Shown piece by piece: positions 47,979-58,507 of a DNA stretch of 64,000 nt (position 1 is its first letter; each line of letters begins with the position of its first letter). The notes below the pieces were generated by a model. It ran no database searches, was not told where the DNA came from, and saw nothing but the letters and a program-made list of their open reading frames with translations. The translations under genes and the position numbers were made by a program. The DNA comes from Guadua angustifolia (lineage: Eukaryota; Streptophyta; Magnoliopsida; Poales; Poaceae). The stretch lies in assembly GCA_036346375.1 (NCBI GenBank), contig CM070511.1:13702001-13766000 (forward strand). Direction: 5' to 3'.

Positions 47979-49688
47979 GGTGTCCTGCATAATACCCCGA
48001 TAGCGCCAGGTTATGCAAAGGTCCAGGTGGACACGGTACTTGAACAGTTTGCTGAGATCGGGCTAGAAAAACCCGTCAATGACGAGATAACAACTCTAGG
48101 AAGTGCCGTCCACTCATTCATCCAGTTTCAAAAGCGTGACATCGTCTTGGACCATGCAGTGCTAGCCTCTCCTGCAGTACAATCCACGCATCCGTCACCA
48201 GCACATGAGAGTGAAACGGTGAAGAAGCAAGATGAGGTAGAAAAGAAATCCATTGAGGGTTAGTACTCCAAAGTAGAAACCTATAACACCTGGTACTTCA
48301 AAGGACAAAGCTAGAACCCCTGATCCCAAAAACGGCACATTAGACAAGCTGTATCAGCCAGATCAGGCGAAGCCAGGACCGAGTATGATGTCGTGCGAGA
48401 AAAAAGTAAGGGCAAGGCGAAGTCTGATGACCAAGATAATCAACAAAGATTGAAATTCGAGGTAGCGAAGCCCTTAGTCACCGATTCGAAGTTAAACAGT
48501 CTAACACCCATGATGCAGTGATTACATGCATGGTACATGGATCGATCCAACCAAGACGTACTCCCGAAGGTGATCATTGCAATTTTCCATGAAGAACATT
48601 TTCACCATGCAGGCGATGGCTACTTCTTAATAGAATTCGATAACTTGCACAACTTGTTCTATCACGACGCCCTCGACATATGTTTTTTGAGATGCTGGAC
48701 ACTGTAAGTGTCTAATATATCAATCTTGGTCTACATTCACGTAATACCGATAAATGTCATGTCTAACTATTTCGTTATATAGATACGAGATGATTGAAGT
48801 ACGAAGAACCAAGGGGCCAGTGGGATTCCTCGACCCGGGAACGGTTTGCCAAACCGAAATCATGAGAGTACCAAAGGAGGTCGAGGAGTATGTATATAAA
48901 GCTTTGATTAAACTAGAAGACAAGGAATTTATACTTGTACCATACCATTTTAAGTAAGTTCCTCACTAGCTAGTTAAATTACTCGTTGATTTCGTTATTT
49001 ACTCTGATGTAAGGACTAATGACTATGGCATCATGCATGTGTATGTAGCTTCCACTGGATTCTCGTAATAATTCATCCAGAGAAGAGCAAGAAGCTGATC
49101 ATGGATCCACTGGATAAACCTAAAGAAGACTTTGAAGTGATGACACGTTTAATGAATGAGGCGTTCAAAAGATATTGTCAGAAGAGCACGAGACACCGCC
49201 CATACAAGAAATCCCTTACAATCCGTACTAACTTTCCAATACGCACGCAAGGAATATTCTTATATCGTATTTCATAATAAATAGCTCCTTCGACGACATC
49301 TTAGTTCATTTGATTTTTGCAATGTCACAAACAGTCGCAAGGAACAGATTTATGTGGGTACTTCGTGTGCCAGTACATGCGCAAAATCTTAGGTTGCACA
49401 ATAAAAGACAATGACGTGGAGGTCAGTCATGCTGACATGACACATTGATTCGCACCACTCAATTTCTATATACTCTCTTAATTTTGTTTTTCATACTTAC
49501 GGCGCCTCAAGTTGTCTACGGTAGGACTGCTTCATTCTGAAATCCAAGCCATTCAGGGCCAGCTCGCCAACTTCATCATGAAGAAAGTAATCAACAAAAA
49601 AGGCGAGTTTTATGATGAAGACAACAACGATCCACTCCTCCATACTTATGTCTCACATCACGTGTCTCCAACCTCCGAAGACCCGTAG
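47979..49688 (+). pseudogene. CACTA V ORF2, C-terminal part with Ulp1-like protease domain
   Basis: 47979-48261 reads GYAKVQVDTVLEQFAEIGLE and LGSAVHSFIQFQKRDIVLD. A Lys/Asp-rich linker follows. 48530-48703 ends with LIEFDNLHNLFYHDALDI and CFLRCW, then a GTAAGT donor; 48783-48954 reads GPVGFLDPGTVC to FILVPYHFK; about 49048-49250 begins FHWILVIIHPEKSKKLIMDPL; about 49333-49420 reads QSQGTDLCGYFVCQYMRK; 49520-49688 is the last exon. The order H-W, D, Q and C matches Ulp1/C48 cysteine proteases, so the catalytic set is visible here. Substrate unknown. The gene is split by the solo LTR and has one stop after 48258. Confidence 0.8.
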
Positions 49689-50143
49689 GCTTCTAGTTTA
49701 GAAAACTAGTTTAGGCTTTTGTTACTTCAATTTTGTTTCATTACAAAGTGTAAATAACTCTTTGTTCCTTTGAAATAGGAACCCCTTCTTTTGTCAATGC
49801 CACTTCTTTTGTCAGTGGTTGTGCTAGTGTAGCATGTACGTTTGTCTTCTTCAGGAGCACACACACATGCGAGTGACACTTCTAAATATTTCAGGTGTTT
49901 GCCTTACATGTTTAATTGGTGATTTCATGTTGAACATGTATTTTAGCTGCGTTTGTTGTTCCTGGACATCATAATTAGTAACTTTTCTGTGGTCTCGACC
50001 TTCTGATCTAACGACATTTACCAATCCTGAGTTGTTGATTAGCATTAGGGGCATTCAACACTGTGGTTGTTTAGATTAGTGTCATCCAACAATCAAGATC
50101 AAAGTGTAACAATGACTGATGGTAAATAAAGAGCTGATGTAGA
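49689..50143. other. 3' region of CACTA V ORF2, no gene seen
   Basis: AT-rich sequence after the ORF2 stop, probably UTR and spacer before the captured gene fragment. No frame recognised. Confidence 0.4.
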
Positions 50144-50593
50144 AGAGAATTTGGGTGAGAGTGAAGTGCGTGAAGCCCATCTAGCCAAATCCTTGTATTT
50201 TATAAGGGTTGGGGAGAAGGTATATATCTACTGCCTTCTACATAGTTTAAGTTGTCGATGCATGTTTTGAACATTTTAATCTTGTCTAAATAACCAAAAT
50301 TTCAGGACAAAGCACTGGAGCATATATGAGTTGTTCCCCTATGATACATTCATCTTTTACACTGTCCTTACAAGTGTTATCTCATTGGATCGTGCATCTC
50401 TAAACAAAAGGTATTAATTCATCTTTGCCCATTCAGGTCTGCTTTCTCAGCTTGGATGTTACATTTATTAAGGATCTTGACAGGTTGTAGATGCACCTGA
50501 GATACTGGCTGTAATTGGCAAAGTGCCTCACCTCTCCGAGTTTCTCAACTCCCTCTACAATTGCCAGTACAAGTCATATTTTTTTTGCATTCT
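50144..50593 (+). pseudogene. RPN7: Captured fragment of 26S proteasome subunit RPN7 (PSMD6)
   Basis: Three exons with splice sites. 50144-50219 reads NLGESEVREAHLAKSLYFIR, then a GT donor; 50306-50410 starts DKALEH and continues in another frame as ELFPYDTFIFYTVLTSVISL; 50484-50593 reads VVDAPEILAVIGKVPHLSEF and SLYNCQYKS. These match the N-side and PCI-domain regions of plant RPN7, a lid subunit of the 26S proteasome. Compared with the family about 80 residues are missing between DKALEH and ELFPYD, removed inside one exon, and the frame shifts there. Position inside CACTA V, between ORF2 and the terminal array, indicates gene capture. Not functional. Confidence 0.85.
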
Positions 50594-52239
50594 GTAAGTG
50601 ACAAAATCACATTATTCTGTCATGATCTTGCATTTGTTCTCGTGATTAGTCATAAATTGCCATCCCTTTAAGCTAGATCGGGGGTTATGAGGGAAAGTTG
50701 ATCATTTGCTCATCACGAATTGTACCTTCAGCTTGTTTTATTCACGTGTCGTGCAAAATGTGCTTTTTAGATGGATAGCGTTCTGAGCTAATGAACTTGT
50801 GGTTTAGTTTGGCTATTAAAATTTATCAAGGAATATCTTCTTTCTGTCTCCAAATTTGCTTTGTCATGATAGTATTGAATATCGATATGTCACTTTGTGC
50901 TTTCTGGACATTGGTTAATTCAGCATCTATTTGTTTGTCTATATATTTCTTCATAAAGTTTGCTGCAATTTTTAGCATATGGAATATCTGTTTTTACCTA
51001 TGCATTTATCTATTATTGTTAACCAGGTATTGACGATGATAAACATGGGTCATTTTTGCATAACCTGCTTGAGGATAAGCCCTAGATCGTGTATGTTTTT
51101 AATCAGAGCCTTTAATTTTTATCTGTGTCTCCATTGCATGACAATATTGGTTGAGCATGTCAGCTTTTGTTTCTACAACAACTTTAGGGAAGAAATGACT
51201 TACGGATATATGAGCAATTCTTAACTTGAGATTGCTGTACATGCCTTTCAAACTCACTGCCCTAATGTCTCCAGAGTATACAGGTACATGATGTATAATA
51301 CTTTGCTCCTTGGCGATGAATATACTTGGAGTTTCTAAACCATCTTTGAGATCATCAGTTTATTTAGCCATGCCATATTGATATTGTTGTGATTGGTGGA
51401 TGTCCAAGTATGGTATACAATAGAGTCAAAAGTTTTTGCCGATCACGATGGGATTCAATGTTCTATATATAGTCACACTGATAGGTAAAAGTAAAAGGGA
51501 TGGTTGAAAATGAAAAAGGTAGCTTTGTAAGAAAAACAATTATCAGATGTTAACTTCTAAAACCAAAGTCCATTCATATGCATAATACTTTGTGAAATTC
51601 TAGATTTCTGGCTGGTTCATAGTTACCCGCCTTTTTGAGCAGCAAGCTTCAAAAGTACCATGCCTGGATATCTTAATCTTCTGGTTGGAATCTCCTATTA
51701 GTGGCACTTTTTCTTTGTTATGCATCTTTGAAATTTTCTTCAATTGATCTCAAGTTTTTTAGTGCTGCTGTTATTTTTTGGTTATCTAATGTGTAATCTC
51801 CCAGTCTGATATATCTCCAGTATGCTCATATATTCAAACTTCACTTGCCTTTTCTTTCTTCTCTCTTTGATGGAATGCACAAATCTGTTATCAACATTGG
51901 AAACAGTGTGAATGGTTCCCCATTGGTATGTAACTTAATGATTAATTTTTTAAGGCTTTGCTTACTGTTAATTTTTTATTCACATCAGCTCTATTGAAAA
52001 CCAAATTCAGAACTTGTGTCAATAATCGTAGAGGATAGGTTGTTCTTGTTCTTGTGTCAATAATCGTTTGTACCTTGGCCTGTGATTATTTTCTTCGGTA
52101 CAGATACATAGTTAGATTATTTTCTGTATACTATTGTCTGTGATTATTTTATGTACACTATTTTCATTATGCTCAGAGGGCATGGCTAGCGCTGTCTGAG
52201 GCTAGCCACAAATGCCAGTTTTTTATTTTTGTGTGTGGG
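50594..52239. other. CACTA V 3' noncoding region
   Basis: AT-rich, no further RPN7 exon found. A short exon-like stretch before a GT at 51930 is not recognised. Probably intronic or intergenic sequence of the captured gene and element. Confidence 0.4.
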
Positions 52240-52708
52240 ATTATCAGTGGCAGTTTTTGGCAAAAACCGCCACTGATATACTATTAGTGACGATTCTATC
52301 CAAAAACCGCCACTGATACTAGTCCTATCAATGACGGTTTTATATACAACCGCCACTAATTTTTGTATCAGTGGCGGTTCTAGCCAAAAACCGTCACTAA
52401 TAGTCCTAGTATCAATGGTGGTTTTTGGATAGAACCGCTACGGATATTCCGGTATGAGTGGCGGTTCGAGCAAACAACCGCCACTGATACTTGGACTATT
52501 AGTGGCGGTTTTTGGCTCGAACCGCCACTGATACCCGAATATCAATGGCGGTTCTAGCCAAAAACCGCCACAGATAATGTTATTTGTGGCGGTTCTAGAA
52601 CTGCCACTGATAATTCTCTATTATCAGTGGCACTAAATCTGTGGCGGTTCAAAAATCGCCACTGATGGCAGTTAGGAACCGCCACTGATGACCTTTTTCA
52701 AGGTAGTG
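52240..52708. repeat. CACTA V 3' subterminal array and terminus
   Basis: About twelve alternating blocks tcagtggcggttctagcc and aaaaccgccactgat run from 52248 to 52690; the element ends ctttttcaaggtagtg at 52708, a CACTA-type terminus (complement CACTACCTTG). The next gtg may be part of a 3-bp target duplication. Confidence 0.82.
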
Positions 52709-52793
52709 GTGACCTCTCGAGAAGTTAAATCCATTTGATCCTATTAGAACTTTGAAGTTAAGTATGCTTGGACGAGAGTAGTACTAGGATGGG
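52709..52793 (+). pseudogene. 5S rRNA-derived sequence
   Basis: 52737-52793 (gatcctattagaactttgaa, then gttaagtatgcttgg, gagagtagtactaggatggg) matches the middle of plant 5S rRNA, including the internal promoter region, with almost only C-to-T and G-to-A changes. 52709-52725 (gtgacctctcgagaagtt) resembles the 5S 3' part, so the order is permuted. It lies between the ends of CACTA V and CACTA III and is too short and mutated to be a working 5S gene. Confidence 0.85.
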
Positions 52794-52849
52794 CCAAATC
52801 TCACACAATTACAAATAATAATAGATGCATTTTTTGTCATATTATTTGT

Positions 52850-53064
52850 GTCGGTTCTAGCCAAAAATCGACACACACAATACTATTTGTGTCAATTCTA
52901 GGCAAAAACCGATACAAAGAGTGATATTATTTGTGTCGGTTCTAGCAAAAAAACTGACACAAATATATATTAAGTTTTAGAACTAACACAAAAATGTTAT
53001 TAGTGTCGGTTCTAAAAAAACCGACGTAGATAGACTGTCACATATTTAAGGTTTCGTAGAAGTG
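52850..53064. mobile_element. CACTA III terminus (right copy)
   Basis: tgtcggttctagccaaaaa and complementary aaccgacac units followed by agactgtcacatatttaagg and the terminus ending agaagtg at 53064. It is the inverted counterpart of 21425-21536 and sits at the same place upstream of the gene. Confidence 0.75.
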
Positions 53065-53624
53065 ACCGTGACTAATTTAGCGAACCATGCCCAGTTTAAA
53101 AGGTGTCCTCCCTTCAGCTAGAAAAAGCCCACGATGAACTCAATTGGTCTATGCACAGAAGGAAAAGTACAGTAGCAGGCGTGCAAATGTGATTGGATCT
53201 GCGCACAAACTACGTCAATCAACTAGCAGACAACGCGAAGCCGGCCGCACCGCCACTTCTCTTGCGACAAACCAAAAACTACGGCGCCATGCACGCTACG
53301 TTGGCCAGTAGCGTTTGTGGCCATAGAAACCTCCCAACTGAAATCCCACCTGCTGGCTGGTTCCAAACCCTGACATACGCTATCCAACGAGCTAGACGAG
53401 CGCATCACTTTCGCATAAACCAGCGCCCCGACTCGAAAACAACGTTGTTTTCATCACCACTCTTGCCGCTAGGACCTCACGCACCTTTGTATCTACCTGC
53501 ACGCCATGCCCCATATTTATATCCGTGGTTAGTTAGCTATCATACTGCACACACAGTCACACAGATACACTTTGCTTAGCGAGCTCGGTGGTAGCTAAAA
53601 CCCAGAGTATCTGCAACTGCAACC
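53065..53624 (+). promoter_or_regulatory. Upstream region of the intact gene
   Basis: Shared in inverted order with 21137-21424 and 15606-15836. A TATA-like atatttatat lies at 53511-53520, about 105 bp before the ATG. The 128-codon frame at 53193-53579 is read here as chance within promoter/5' UTR. Confidence 0.55.
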
Positions 53625-54155
53625 ATGAGGAAGCCGCGGGCGCTCGTCGAGCTGATGACGGCCGTGGACGCTGGCCTTGTGGCAGTCGACGTCGATGTCA
53701 GCAGCGCTAACTTCGCCGCCCGGCGGCGCGCGAGCCACAGCCGCAGTCGGCAGAGCGCGCCGATGGAGGTGGAGACTCCTCCAGCGTCAACAGACGCCAG
53801 CTTCGAGTTCAGCGCCGTCGTCAGCTACAACTCGGCGTCGCCGGCCAGCATGGTGTTCTCCGACGGCCAGCTCCGGGCACATCAGTTCCCCGCCGTGCCG
53901 TTGTCCGTGGCCAGCAGCCAGGTGGCGTCGCCCGAGCTGAGCTCCTCCATGGGCAGCGTAAAGGCATCGTCAACCGGGAGCAAGAAGCGCGTCACCTTCG
54001 CGGCGGACGGTGCAGGGAAGAACGCAGCAAAGGCCAGAAACGCGCAGAGGAGGAAAGGCGGCGGCTTGCTGGGGTGCATGGGGTTAGCGTGCGGGTCGTC
54101 ACGTAGTGAAGTGGTTGAGCCGGCCAAGACTGAAAGGTTGTGGTCGATCGTTTGA
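53625..54155 (+). CDS. Intact single-exon gene, 176-residue uncharacterised plant protein
   Basis: The ATG at 53625 (context aaccATGagg) opens 176 codons without interruption, GC-rich, stop TGA at 54153. The protein has a basic Arg/Ser-rich segment (residues about 33-45), then MEVETPP, a FEFSAVVSYNSASPASMVFS block followed by DGQLRAHQFPAV (about 60-88), a KKRVTFAADG block (about 124-134), and a Gly/Lys-rich C-terminus with GGLLGCMGLACGSSR. The FEFS-to-GQL spacing recalls the membrane-associated kinase regulator (MAKR) type of plant proteins, but I hold that as tentative. No transmembrane segment seen. Two flanking features make it notable: CACTA III ends 560 bp upstream and an inverted broken copy exists at 12.1-21.4 kb. 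Function unknown. Confidence 0.75.
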   Translation: MRKPRALVELMTAVDAGLVAVDVDVSSANFAARRRASHSRSRQSAPMEVETPPASTDASFEFSAVVSYNSASPASMVFSDGQLRAHQFPAVPLSVASSQVASPELSSSMGSVKASSTGSKKRVTFAADGAGKNAAKARNAQRRKGGGLLGCMGLACGSSRSEVVEPAKTERLWSIV

Positions 54156-54596
54156 TTGGATTTACTAGGTGACCTTGGGTTTGCACGATCATGCATGCTT
54201 GTTGTTGGTTAATCTGCCAAGGTTTGGTGATGAGTGATGAATTCTTTCTACGGCCTGCCAGCAATAAGTCACCTCAGATATTTTTTGCTTTAATATATAT
54301 CAGCCTCTTTTTTCAATAGTTGGATCGACCCTCTACCACGTACATGAATCAAACACAAAAGTCCCCTCTGGTCTTTCTCTCTCCACTGTGCGCCCAAAGT
54401 TACGAATTGTAAGGACCTAGGAGGCTAGGACCCTCTATCAAACTTACGAAACAAAAAATACGAGAGCACAATTAAGTTGAGCTTTGATTGCCATGGACAG
54501 AATAAATGTTACAGGATTGAATTCGACTGACTTTTGGGGCACTCAAGCCACTCCATTTATGCCATAGGGGTGATAGTTGATATTGCTAAAGGCACA
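54156..54596 (+). other. 3' UTR and downstream spacer of the intact gene
   Basis: Homology to the inverted copy continues to about 54330 (gctttaatatatatcagcct, caatagttggatcgac), consistent with a 3' UTR. Nothing recognised from 54331 to the CACTA VI terminus. Confidence 0.5.
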
Positions 54597-54865
54597 CACT
54601 ACTACAGAATTGACTTTTGATACCGGCCCATCAATGCCGGTCGGGCTCGAAATAGGACTGACAGTTACAATAGTCCCAGTTCAACGTCTATTGGGCTGCG
54701 AAGGCTCTTTAGTACCGATTCAAAGCACCAACCGGTATTGATGATGTTACATCAGTACCGGTTCGTGTAATAAACCGGTACTAAAGAGCCACGGCAGGCC
54801 AGCTGGCACGGGGTCTTATTAGTACCGGTTGGAAGCACCAACTGGTTCTGATGTAAAATGGCATA
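54597..54865. mobile_element. CACTA VI terminus with taccggt array
   Basis: CACTACTACAGAATTGAC begins at 54597, followed by agtaccggtt and aaccggtactaaagagcc units in both orientations. Only this end is recognisable. Confidence 0.72.
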
Positions 54866-55205
54866 TATTGGACACCACTTCACAGATGATTTGGAAAACC
54901 ATTTGTGATGACAAACATCGTTGATGGCTCTATAGTGCAACCGTCTGTGATATCATCACTGACAGTACTCTTTATGAACCATCAGTGATATGGAGCAATA
55001 TCACAGACAGTTTTATTACTAATCCGTCAGTGATGCTATCACAGATGGTTTTAATGTAAAACCATCTACGATAACAGTTATTACCCTAGATGGTTTTATT
55101 ATAAAATCATCTGTGATATATATATCACTGATGGTTTTATTCTAAAATCATCTGGGATTCTTTGTGAAAAACTGACGGTTTATAAATAGAACCGTCTATA
55201 ATATC
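54866..55205. repeat. Second array, gatggttttat / ataaaatcatctgtgat type
   Basis: About ten units of catcagtgat / atcacagatggttttat, unrelated in sequence to the adjacent taccggt array, so either a nested element or a composite. It is followed by a leader-like segment (gtttttagggtttagggatc). Confidence 0.75.
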
Positions 55206-55339
55206 CTAGCAATATATAATATAGAGGCCAAAGCCACTTACTGTTTTTTAGGGTTTAGGGATCTATCTTTGCGGTGGCTACGACTGTGTGGCAATATGGT
55301 AAAAGAAGACAACTGATTTTTGAAGGGTGATCGTAGATC

Positions 55340-55955
55340 CATTTGATTTTGGTGATCTATGGTTAATAATAGGTTCTAATTGTATTATATTAAATATCTA
55401 GATTGGTTAGGAGAATTTGAAGATTGTTTTCATCTAGCTTGTAAATCCATGCGTGCTTTTTGATCGAAGGTTAGTAATAGGTTCGTATTGCATTATATTG
55501 AATATCTAGCTTGGTAAGACGAGAATTTGAAGATTGTTTAGATCTGGCTTGTAAATCATGTGTTCTTATGATTTAAGGTTAGTAATAGGTTCTAATTAAA
55601 TGCATTATATTCAGGATATAACTTGGTAAGGAGATAATTTGAAGATTGTTTAGATCCAGCTTGTAAATCATGTGTTCTTGTTGATCTAAGGTTTAGTAAT
55701 GGGTAATTGCATTATATTCAAGATCTGGCTTGGTAAGGAGAGAATTTAACATTATTTAGATCTAGCTTGTAGTTCTATGTGTTTTTGGTGATTTAAGGTT
55801 AGTAATTGGTTCAAACTGCATTATTATATTTAAGATTTAGGTAGCTAGTTTGGTGAAGAGAGAATTTGAAGATTGTGTTTAGATCTAACTTGTAGATTCA
55901 TTTGTTCTTTGTGTTTTAATGTAGTAATTGGCTATATAATTGCATTACATTCAAG
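55340..55955 (+). repeat. ~110-bp tandem repeat, about five copies
   Basis: The blocks ggttagtaataggttc, attgcattatatt, cttggtaaggagagaatttg, aagattgtttagatct and agcttgtaaatcat recur in order with spacing of about 108-122 bp. The copies are diverged. It lies in what looks like an intron after the 54866 array. Confidence 0.85.
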
Positions 55956-56242
55956 AAGTAACTAGCAGTGTATAATTCAATAATGTGTGCATGTGCACAC
56001 CTAGTGCACTTCAATATTTTACACTAAATATTAAATGCATAGTGTAGATGGATCGAAACTAGATGTACGCTGAGAACTATACGAGTACCGAGTACGTTAA
56101 AGGGTTTCCACTTTTAGAAGAGCTATAGAGGAGGATATGTTTAATAAGAGGGTGCATTTATGTCTTGTCCGTGTATTGACTACAAGAATTTGAAAAATGT
56201 TTCGAAACTCTACGCAGATCGAAGCACACTTGACTCTAAGGG
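55956..56242. other. AT-rich spacer
   Basis: No gene or repeat recognised before the LTR start at 56243. Confidence 0.4.
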
Positions 56243-57905
56243 TGTAATATCCCGAAAAATTCAAAAATATGAAAAATAAAAAATTTTAAATTTAAAAATA
56301 TAATTGAATAAAAATTTCAATTGGAATCAAAATTTTGATTTAAAACAATATCTTTTCCTCATTTTCTTTACATTTTAAGCTTAAGAAAAGTATAAGTTGC
56401 AATACTAAAACTCTTTTTCTAAAAATAAAAAACTATAAAAATAAATTTGAAATGTGATATTTAATTTGAATGTTCATTTCCTGATTTTTCTAAAATTATT
56501 TGTTTTTCTTAAGTGTTTGCATTAAAAGAAAAGCTATCTATTGAAATGGTAAAATGGTAAAAGTAAAAAAGGTAAAACATAAAATCAAAAAAAATATGAA
56601 AAACTAATACTAAAATATCATAGCACTCCAAAACCCTAATCATGACAATTGAGATAATCTGAACATTTAAAATAAAAAGAAAAGTTATGATAATCATGGG
56701 ATAATAAATCTGATCCAGATCTTGTTAGATTTTCGTGGAAATCTCCAAATGTCATATTCAGTCTAGAATTTTACTCTGCCAACCTAAGATCATTATATAC
56801 CTGTGGTAAAAAGATCAAAAATTAAAACTTATATTTGTAGTGTTTGAAAATTCAAATGCACAGAGCAAACAATTCTGGAAATAGCAATGTCAGAATTTAT
56901 AGGAATTTAATATCCAATATAAAAATCTAAAAATTTTAAATAAGATGAAAATTGTGATTATAAAATTTCAAAAAAATCATAAAATATAGACTTGGTCTAG
57001 ATCTTCAATTAAATACAATACAGAAACTAGAGAAACTAACAGTATGCATTGTCAGAATTAATGCAATTTTTGTACCATGATTTTTAACCTGAAAATTTTA
57101 CTAAATAATGAACCTTATCTTTCCGACTTGTAATAAAGTTTTCATAAAATATTGAGTTGGTTTGATAGCTATGATTCGTGTGAGATCATGTGTCATCCAG
57201 AACTCTGCAGAAAATTGTCTTCGACTGACACCTACATGTGGGCCCAACTAATAGCTCAACTGCAGATTCTCTTCTACCTCCAGCCATTGCTCTCTGTCCA
57301 AACCGATCAAAGCCAAGTTCAGAAGCTGTAAGGGATTTGTTAATCTTGTTGGCTTACAAGTGGGACCTGCATCATGTTTTGGACCCTCTCGACCAGTGCA
57401 TAGCCTTATCTCTTCTCTCACTGCCATTTGCCCCCACACATCAGCCATTTTCTTCATTCTTCTTCCTACCTCTCCTCTCTACCTTCTCTTCCTCTCATGC
57501 CAGCCGAGCTTCACCGCCTTAATCCTTGTCTCTTCTGCGCCGCAATTCGTTGCCCGACCTGCCACTTCATTGCTAACCCTGCTACGGCATCCATTGCTTG
57601 GGATTCATGCAGCCACGGTGAGATCTCCCGAGATTTCCAGCTCCATCATGACCAACCACCATTTTTCAGAGCATTCACAATGAGACTGCCTTCACCGACT
57701 ATAAAAGCCCCTGAGGACCAGAGTTTCCCTCATGTCTTCTCTAGCCTTTCACCATTGCAAGCCTATCAGCATTGCCGAGCCAATCCATTCTGTCCAAACA
57801 TCAGCGCTTTGCTCCAGCCACTTCTAACGCCGATGCCACCCACCTCCATGGTCGTCGCCGCAATCACCTTCACTAGCCATTTTCTTGATGATTTTTTTAA
57901 ATAAT
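56243..57905 (+). mobile_element. Gypsy-type LTR, right end not found
   Basis: Starts TGTAATATCCCGAAAAATTC, the TGTAAYATCCC opening common in plant gypsy LTRs, continues with long A/T-rich sequence and a gacacctacatgtgggccc block, then a TATAAAAG box at 57700-57707 and a CT-rich region. No matching end with target duplication seen, so truncated or still internal. The overlapping frames at 57238-57904 reflect composition and are not called as genes. Confidence 0.6.
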
Positions 57906-58270
57906 ATATTTTGTAAAAGGAATTGCAACATTAATATGCACAACAAAAAATTTGCAAAAATAATACTCCATCGCTGAATCGTGTGGCGAAATAATTGTAG
58001 TCACCATACCGGTGGACGAATACCGTATTTTTATCATACCATGCAGCGACTACTGCTTAATCTAACCGTTAGCACTGCCCGTCAGAACAAATTGTGACAT
58101 GTGTTATTTTCGCCAAACCTTGCGGTGACAAAGCTATTTTTGCCAAGCCGTACGGCGATGAAGCTATTTTTGCCTGGCCATGTGGTGACAATAGGTTGTC
58201 ACCACACGGTTTGGCGAAAATAGCCAGTAAAATAGCTCGGTCGCCATCCGCCTAGCGAACAAACCAACTC
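57906..58270. repeat. Array of gccaaaccgtgtggcgac-type units
   Basis: Repeated tatttttgccaa, accgtgtggcga and their complements (58085-58240) with a perfect inverted pair near 58188-58210. It precedes the next exon-like segment in the same way as the other arrays. Confidence 0.6.
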
Positions 58271-58507
58271 TAAAAACAAAGCTCGCGTGCGGCTAGGAGA
58301 GAGCGAGAGGAAGAGAGGGAGAGAGGAGAAAGAGAGGGAGAGGAGGTGCCTCTGCTGCGGATCCGTGTGCATAAGAAGGCATGGTGCATTCACTCACGCT
58401 TCCACACCAGGTGAGTTGCACTACATTTACATGTTTCATTGTTCGTGTAATTTCAGTTCATATAAATTATATTTAAATAACTTACACGCTTTATGATTAC
58501 TCCTACC

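Noticed and set aside
52709..52793. Functional 5S rRNA gene
   Set aside because: Too short, permuted, with many transitions and no complete internal promoter or terminator.
21425..53064. One 31.6-kb CACTA element bounded by the two matching ends
   Set aside because: The host sequence outside both ends is the same locus in inverted copy, so the ends belong to a duplicated insertion and not to one element.
53193..53579. 128-codon frame upstream of the intact gene
   Set aside because: Lies in the promoter/5' UTR, has no recognised motif; its partial conservation at 15653-16009 is explained by the duplication of the locus.
53677..53940. 87-codon frame inside the intact gene
   Set aside because: Out-of-frame shadow of the 176-codon protein.
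57238..57904. Frames of 94-158 codons
   Set aside because: They fall in the U3/R part of a gypsy-type LTR around a TATA box; Ser/Pro/Leu-rich translations with no domain.
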